Source: Halomonas sp. GT
GTDB taxonomy: Bacteria; Pseudomonadota; Gammaproteobacteria; Pseudomonadales; Halomonadaceae
DNA length: 64,000 bases
Assembly (NCBI RefSeq): GCF_002082565.1
Contig: NZ_CP020562.1
Coordinates: 2,728,001-2,792,000, forward strand
Reading direction: 5' to 3'
Positions 59,372 through 64,000 of the stretch are shown here, piece by piece. The number at the start of each line of letters is the position of its first letter. Positions within the stretch are counted from its first letter, which is position 1. The position numbers and the translations under genes are program-made. Under the pieces are notes generated by a model, which searched no databases, was not told the origin of the DNA, and was given only the letters and a program-made list of their open reading frames with translations.

Positions 59372-60004
59372 TTAGAGTCGTTCTGAAAAACTCTCAGCAA
59401 CGGGCGCTAACTTCAGAATTAACTGCAGGCGGTCACGAACGGATAGCTTCTTAAATATGGCGCTTAAGTGGGCTTTTACCGTGCGCTCAGTAATATCTAA
59501 TTGGCGAGCAACTTCTTTGTTGGTTGCACCACGTGTAACGGCTAACGCTACGCCCCGCTCGCGCTCCGTGAGCAGGTTCAAATATTCGCTGTGTTGATAA
59601 CTTTCACCATTCTGACGATTTTGCAGGGCCTTAAATGTCCCGCCCATCACTTTCGCAAGCAACTCTTGGCCCACCCATACGCCTTGATTAGACACCACAA
59701 GAGCCACTTGCTTAAGCACATCAGGTGCCGCCAGTGTGTGCACGTAGCCACGCGCCCCAAGGTCAAGCGCCTTCAATGCCTCGCGATCATTAGGTGCATA
59801 GCTGAGTAACACCACAATTGCCTTTTTTGCGGCTATCGTCGGAATCAACTCATCCCAGTTTTCGACCATCGTTGTTAGCCAGACCACGTCACCTGACTGT
59901 ATCTGGTACAACACTTTATCTGGCGTGGTGGCTGTGCTTACAGGAAAAGCACTTTCCCAGCGTGCCTTGAGGCTACCATCCGTTGTTACAAACCAATGTT
60001 TCAT
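59372..60004 (-). CDS. LuxR/FixJ-type regulator with degenerate receiver domain
   Basis: A 210-residue DNA-binding regulator. The C-terminal helix-turn-helix is complete (LLTERERGVALAVTRGATNKEVARQLDITERTVKAHLSAIFKKL, 145-188). The N-terminal 120 residues have the receiver fold but lack the acidic pair. They read VVWLTT where the phospho-acceptor Asp should be, and GYVHT where the conserved Lys normally follows. Phosphorylation is therefore unlikely, and control may come from a ligand or protein contact. GGGGGAG lies before ATG 60004, which shares one base with the lapC stop (TAATG). As the last gene of the exporter operon it may control adhesin or operon expression. The neighbour cassette begins 97 bp further on. 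Confidence 0.88.
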   Translation of the reverse strand: MKHWFVTTDGSLKARWESAFPVSTATTPDKVLYQIQSGDVVWLTTMVENWDELIPTIAAKKAIVVLLSYAPNDREALKALDLGARGYVHTLAAPDVLKQVALVVSNQGVWVGQELLAKVMGGTFKALQNRQNGESYQHSEYLNLLTERERGVALAVTRGATNKEVARQLDITERTVKAHLSAIFKKLSVRDRLQLILKLAPVAESFSERL

Positions 60005-61434
60005 TAGCGCTCCCCCATGGAATCTCGCCACGCCCTCAAAACAGGTTTTAGTAAGAACTGCATAACCGTTCTTTTGCCTGTGACAATATCTACCTGTGCC
60101 GTCATCCCTGGTATAACCTGAAGCCGATCGGCAATGCTTTCATCTTGCAAACTACGAACACGTACCAAGTAAAAGGTATTACCTTCTTCATCCGTAATCG
60201 TATCTGCGCTGATGTGATCAAGCTCAGCCTGCAAACCGCCGTAAATAGCATAGTCATAGGCAGTGAGCTTAATCGTTGCTGGCTGACCAGGGTGGAGAAA
60301 AGCAATATCTTGGGGAGCAATACGGGCTTCAACCAGTAGTTGATCATCGCTAGGTACGATATCCAATACTTCTTGCCCTGGCTGGACCACCCCGCCAATC
60401 GTACTGATATGAATACGCTGAATCACACCATCGACAGGCGAGCGTATTTCGGTAAGTCGCACCCTGTCCTGAAGCCCCGTGCCTGACTGCTGAAGTGCAT
60501 TTAAGTCGCCTAACGTCTGAGCAAGCTCATTTCGCCACTCACTTCTACGTTCGGCACCTAGCTCAAGTAGCTGCCCCTCTGCTTCTTCTACTCCCGCTTC
60601 CAGACGTGAAACAGCAGCGGCAGCTTGATTGCGCTCACCGGTGGCACGCGATACTTCACGCTGTAAGCGCAATACCTCCACTTCTGAAACAGCACCTGAG
60701 GCGAGTAGTGGGCGCGTTAGGTTAAGCTCTTGCCCTGCCATACTTGCTTCACGCTGGGCCGTATCACGACGTGCCTGCGCTTCCCGAAGCTCCTCTCGAC
60801 GTTGCCGAATACGATCGTTGAGCACGTTTTCTTGTTCGCGTAGCTCTTCGCGGCGGCTTTCATACACTTCTCGTTCCTGCATCACGATACTAGGCACTTC
60901 TTGACGCAGCTCTTCAGAAGGCTCAAATGCTGTTCCAGCGGCTAACGCCCGCAGCCGTTCTGCTCGTGCTTCAAGTGCAAAACGCTGAGCACGGTTTTCG
61001 CGAAAATCAGAAACAAACCGCGTTGGGTCAATTTGCATTAACACTTCACCAGCGCTGACCACCTGCCCTTCTCGCACCATGATCTGTTCTATCACACCGC
61101 CGTCAAACGACTGGATGCGCTGCAATTGGCTTGCCGGAATAACGCGCCCTGCACCACGGGTTACTTCGTCGATGGCAGCAACCGATGCCCAAACCACCAG
61201 CACAATGATGGTTAATAAAACAGTGTAGAGAAATAGCCGCGCACGTATGGGCTCTTGCTGCATACGCGCCCAATCAGTGTCGCTTGCCCAATCACGATTA
61301 AGATGCGCAGAGGTGACACGGCGAGCAAAGAGACGGTCCATAAAAGGACGAAACGGCTTCTTCCCTTTCTCAGAAAATCGGCCAATGGCCTCAAAGCCTT
61401 TTTGCTCACTCGTGGAGGTGGTTTTTTTCGCCAT
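60004..61434 (-). CDS. lapC: Type I secretion membrane-fusion protein (LapC/HlyD family)
   Basis: A 476-residue periplasmic adaptor that links the ABC exporter to the outer-membrane channel. It has a cytoplasmic N-terminus (1-80), TM helix LFLYTVLLTIIVLVVWASVAAID (about 67-90), and the lipoyl half-motif GRVIPASQLQRIQSFDGGVIEQIMVREGQVVSAGEVLMQID. Long coiled-coil hairpins (about 140-320, rich in RREELREAQARRDTAQREAS) follow, then RSPVDGVIQRIHISTIGGVVQPGQEVLDIVP and the C-terminal HlyD barrel. The start overlaps the lapB stop (TAATG), so it is coupled to the ATPase gene. Confidence 0.94.
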   Translation of the reverse strand: MAKKTTSTSEQKGFEAIGRFSEKGKKPFRPFMDRLFARRVTSAHLNRDWASDTDWARMQQEPIRARLFLYTVLLTIIVLVVWASVAAIDEVTRGAGRVIPASQLQRIQSFDGGVIEQIMVREGQVVSAGEVLMQIDPTRFVSDFRENRAQRFALEARAERLRALAAGTAFEPSEELRQEVPSIVMQEREVYESRREELREQENVLNDRIRQRREELREAQARRDTAQREASMAGQELNLTRPLLASGAVSEVEVLRLQREVSRATGERNQAAAAVSRLEAGVEEAEGQLLELGAERRSEWRNELAQTLGDLNALQQSGTGLQDRVRLTEIRSPVDGVIQRIHISTIGGVVQPGQEVLDIVPSDDQLLVEARIAPQDIAFLHPGQPATIKLTAYDYAIYGGLQAELDHISADTITDEEGNTFYLVRVRSLQDESIADRLQVIPGMTAQVDIVTGKRTVMQFLLKPVLRAWRDSMGER

Positions 61435-63611
61435 TATGACGCCCTCCCGATCTGGCCTTTACGCAATGCCTCTACAACCGTATCGCGAGGACCATCCGCC
61501 ACTACTTTTCCAGCATCCATAACAATGATGCGATCAACGAGGGATAGCAGCGATGTACGATGAGTAACAACTAGAATGGTTTTTCCTGGCGCAACACTCG
61601 TTAGATTCGCTTTAAACGCTTCCTCACTAGCGTTATCCATTGAGCTGGTTGGCTCATCAAGCAGCAATATTGGTGGGTCTTGGACCACGGCCCTTGCGAT
61701 GGCTACTGCTTGTTTTTGCCCGCCTGAAAGCGCCTGCCCTCGTTCACCCACCTCAAGATCAACGCCTTTAGGATGGCTGTTAACCAGTGATTCAAGGCCA
61801 GCAATTTCGATCGCCCGAAGTAACGCCTCATCATCAACTCGGTCGTTTCCACCACCCGCGACAATATTATCCCGCAGCGTGCCAGCGAATAGGCTGACGT
61901 CCTGAGGCACATAGCCAATATGACGACGAAGTTGCAGAGGATCTAACTGACGAATATCAACGCCATCCACCAGCACCGCGCCGGATGTGGGCTGATAAAA
62001 ACCAAGTACCAGTTTGTTCAACGATGATTTTCCACAGCCAATACGGCCGAGTAACGCGACCTTTTCACCGGCTTTGATAGAAATCGAGACATCACGCAAT
62101 GCCTCTCTTTCTTCATTGGGATAGCGCAAGGTGACTTTCTCTAAGCGGATGCTGCCAGTAAAGTTGGGCTTTTCGACATACGCTTTGCCTTCATGACGCT
62201 CCACACTTTTAGCCATTACGCCATTTAACGACTCCAGGGCCGTTGACGACTGATGATATTGAGCCAGTAAAGCAGCCGCTTGACTGACGGGCGCCATTGC
62301 TCGTGAAGAGAGCATGTAGGCAGCAATCAAACCGCCCTGAGTCAAGTTACCTTCAATAATTTGATAGACACCGATGATAATGACGCATACGGCCACGCTG
62401 TGCTGAGCCCACTGGGCAACGCTTGAAACCGAGGTACTCACCATTTTTAGCTGAGCGCCGGTTCTCGATAAAAAGGCGGATGCTTTTTCCCAGTGGCGTT
62501 GAATACGGCTTTCTGCTCGCAACGCCTTAACGTTTTCTAATTGGGAAACAGATTCCACCAACAAGGCGTTACGCTGCGCCCCCACTTCCCAGGTCGTTTG
62601 TGAAAGCTCGTGCAGCTTACCTTGTGCTGCAAGGGCATATAACAGCACGAAAACGATACCAACGAGCACAGGTAACACAAGCCAAGGATTGATGAGTGCA
62701 ATGATGGCCGCGAAAAGTAGTACAAAGGGTAAATCGACGATACCAAGGATAGTTGCAGAGCCAATAAATGCTCGCACCGATTCGAAAGATTGAAGCGTTG
62801 AGGTAAAAGACCCCGTCGACGCTGGCCGCTCTTCTAAACGCAAGCCTAACGTTTTCGCCATAATCGACGATGAAAGCTTTACGTCTGCCCGGCTGGCTGC
62901 CAAATCAACAAAGCTGCTACGCATTAAGCGCAGCGCCAAGTCAAAACACAGCACGATGAAAATACCGATTGCTAGCACCCAAAGCGTTTCAGTGGCCTGA
63001 TTGGGGACAACACGGTCATAAACGTTCAACACAAACAGCGGCATCGCCAGCGCAAACAAGTTGATCGCTACTGAACCAAGAACGATGTCGCGATAGAGGC
63101 GTCGATTTTCACGAATAACGCCCCAAAACCAGTGCTGATCTCGGCGTTTTTTAACACCAGGCTCAGAGGTACTGTCGGCCCTAAACTTTGGCCGCACGTA
63201 AATAGCTTCACCGCTGTACCCCGCGTGAAGCTCTTCTAGCGATATTTCCGTATCAGCCTCAGACAGCTCAGGAAAAATTACTTTTGCTTTTTGCTGCTTG
63301 AGATCCAGCCCGAGCAACACACAAGCACGCCCTGGTTCCAGCAATAAAATTGCCGGAAACAGCGCAGGATTTAGCGCCGAGAGCTTACTTTTCACAATAT
63401 GCGCAGTAAGCCCAGCTCGCGAGGCTGCCCGCCCAAAGACAGAAGGAATCAATTTTCCTTGCTCTAAAGGCAGGCCCGCTTTTAAGGCCTCGGATGACAC
63501 TTCGTGCTGATAATATGAAGCAACTGCCTTTAAACACTCCAGTAGCTCATCGTGTTCTTCCTGACCATCGCTGCGGTCAGTCCGAGATACTTCCAGCTTA
63601 CGTTGCGTCAC
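61434..63611 (-). CDS. lapB: Type I secretion ABC transporter (LapB family, C39-like domain)
   Basis: A 725-residue inner-membrane ATPase that drives adhesin export. The N-terminal C39-like domain (about 20-140) begins DELLECLKAVASYYQ and lacks the catalytic Cys/His arrangement of bacteriocin exporters, as in RTX-toxin transporters. TM helices lie at about 175-330 and 405-440. The nucleotide domain has LGRIGCGKSS (Walker A, 521-530), QDVSLFAGTLRDNI (Q-loop), ALSGGQKQAVAIARA (signature, 627-641), ILLLDEPTSSMD (Walker B) and a switch His in VVTHR. The start is GTG 63611 with GAGG 5 bases upstream. lapE lies 104 bp upstream. Confidence 0.95.
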   Translation of the reverse strand: MTQRKLEVSRTDRSDGQEEHDELLECLKAVASYYQHEVSSEALKAGLPLEQGKLIPSVFGRAASRAGLTAHIVKSKLSALNPALFPAILLLEPGRACVLLGLDLKQQKAKVIFPELSEADTEISLEELHAGYSGEAIYVRPKFRADSTSEPGVKKRRDQHWFWGVIRENRRLYRDIVLGSVAINLFALAMPLFVLNVYDRVVPNQATETLWVLAIGIFIVLCFDLALRLMRSSFVDLAASRADVKLSSSIMAKTLGLRLEERPASTGSFTSTLQSFESVRAFIGSATILGIVDLPFVLLFAAIIALINPWLVLPVLVGIVFVLLYALAAQGKLHELSQTTWEVGAQRNALLVESVSQLENVKALRAESRIQRHWEKASAFLSRTGAQLKMVSTSVSSVAQWAQHSVAVCVIIIGVYQIIEGNLTQGGLIAAYMLSSRAMAPVSQAAALLAQYHQSSTALESLNGVMAKSVERHEGKAYVEKPNFTGSIRLEKVTLRYPNEEREALRDVSISIKAGEKVALLGRIGCGKSSLNKLVLGFYQPTSGAVLVDGVDIRQLDPLQLRRHIGYVPQDVSLFAGTLRDNIVAGGGNDRVDDEALLRAIEIAGLESLVNSHPKGVDLEVGERGQALSGGQKQAVAIARAVVQDPPILLLDEPTSSMDNASEEAFKANLTSVAPGKTILVVTHRTSLLSLVDRIIVMDAGKVVADGPRDTVVEALRKGQIGRAS

Positions 63612-63715
63612 TGAGACCTCATCATCCTAATGAATTCGTCGGAAAAAACATTCACTGAAGCTTCACCAGTGGGCATGCCTAATGCGACGACCTTACGGCC
63701 GCCGCTCATCAGCAA

Positions 63716-64000
63716 TTAAATGCCACTGGTAAAATCTTCAAGGGTGAACCCACGCGGCCCATCGACGGCGCACGCCATCTCTGCGCGAGACGAAGCGTCC
63801 TCATAGCCAAGCTCGTCAAGACTAGGAATATCATCACGGGCTACTTGTAGGGTTTGCATTAGCTGCCCCATCGACGCCAGAGTTCGTGCTTGAGCCAGCG
63901 TTAAGTCAAACTGCGCGTTCGCATAGGCACGACTCGCTTCAAAATACTCGTTCTCACTGTCCAGCACGTCTAAAAGCGTGCGCTGGCCAATATCGAATTG
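63716..64000 (-). CDS. lapE: TolC-family outer-membrane channel of the adhesin exporter (5' part beyond window)
   Basis: The frame is open to the window edge. The visible 94 residues, QFDIGQRTLLDVLDSENEYFEA followed by RAYANAQFDLTLAQARTLASMGQL, match the C-terminal conserved region of TolC/AggA/LapE proteins. That region is the second helical hairpin, with the usual YxxGxRTxxDVLxAExxxxxA pattern. The short C-terminal tail is acidic. It forms the trimeric outer-membrane pore in which the Lap retention module lodges. It precedes lapB on the same strand, completing the lapE-lapB-lapC exporter. Confidence 0.92.
   Translation of the reverse strand, partial: QFDIGQRTLLDVLDSENEYFEASRAYANAQFDLTLAQARTLASMGQLMQTLQVARDDIPSLDELGYEDASSRAEMACAVDGPRGFTLEDFTSGI

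Overview
The window looks like chromosomal DNA from a halophilic gammaproteobacterium, most likely Halomonadaceae (Halomonas/Vreelandella type). I infer this from the nrdR-rib-nusB-thiL-pgpA order, the acidic secreted proteins, and genes for making the compatible solute glucosylglycerate. I see no tRNA, rRNA, phage, insertion sequence or CRISPR array.

Layout. 1-5301 (minus): riboflavin/housekeeping operon nrdR-ribD-ribBA-ribH-nusB-thiL-pgpA, with pgpA cut by the window edge. ribE is missing from its usual place, and the GTP cyclohydrolase II half of RibBA has lost its zinc cysteines. 5539-9087 (plus): a GH13_18 sugar phosphorylase, then a membrane-anchored TlpA-like thioredoxin and a DsbG-like protein. 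9220-15304 (minus): a sulfur block with a thiosulfate dehydrogenase pair (tsdB-tsdA), a two-component system, two YeeE/YedE half-transporters, a small DUF2892 protein and a persulfide dioxygenase-like hydrolase. 15616-17792 (minus): glucosylglycerate synthesis (phosphatase, then gpgS) behind a candidate sigma-54 promoter. 18001-18130 (plus): a candidate small RNA with its own promoter and terminator. 18141-20635: a MotB-like protein and two lipoproteins, one FlgO-like. 20677-29385: a GT32 glycosyltransferase, glyA, an unknown secreted protein, ybbA-ybbP and divergent tesA, ending with lapG.

28672-64000 is a Lap-type biofilm system. It holds the periplasmic protease LapG and c-di-GMP receptor LapD (plus strand), a 7085-residue adhesin (minus, 31790-53047), and a type I secretion system lapE-lapB-lapC followed by a LuxR-type regulator with a degenerate receiver (59372-64000). 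The adhesin has a LapG-cleavable retention module, about 486 residues of Asp-Ala/Asp-Ser dipeptides, 54 near-identical 104-residue repeats in perfect 312-bp register, a von Willebrand A domain, RTX repeats and a type I secretion tail. The expected logic from known Lap systems is that LapBCE exports the adhesin, the N-terminal module holds it in the outer-membrane pore, and LapG cuts at the TAAG site unless c-di-GMP-bound LapD sequesters it.

Between the adhesin and its exporter lie three tightly overlapping genes (53240-59275) that I cannot assign to any described system: a MurF-like ligase fused behind an alpha-toroid-like region, a secreted HExxH...E metallopeptidase-like protein, and a polytopic membrane protein with a pseudokinase-like tail. 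This cassette is the best candidate for an undescribed function, possibly linked to surface or adhesin modification.
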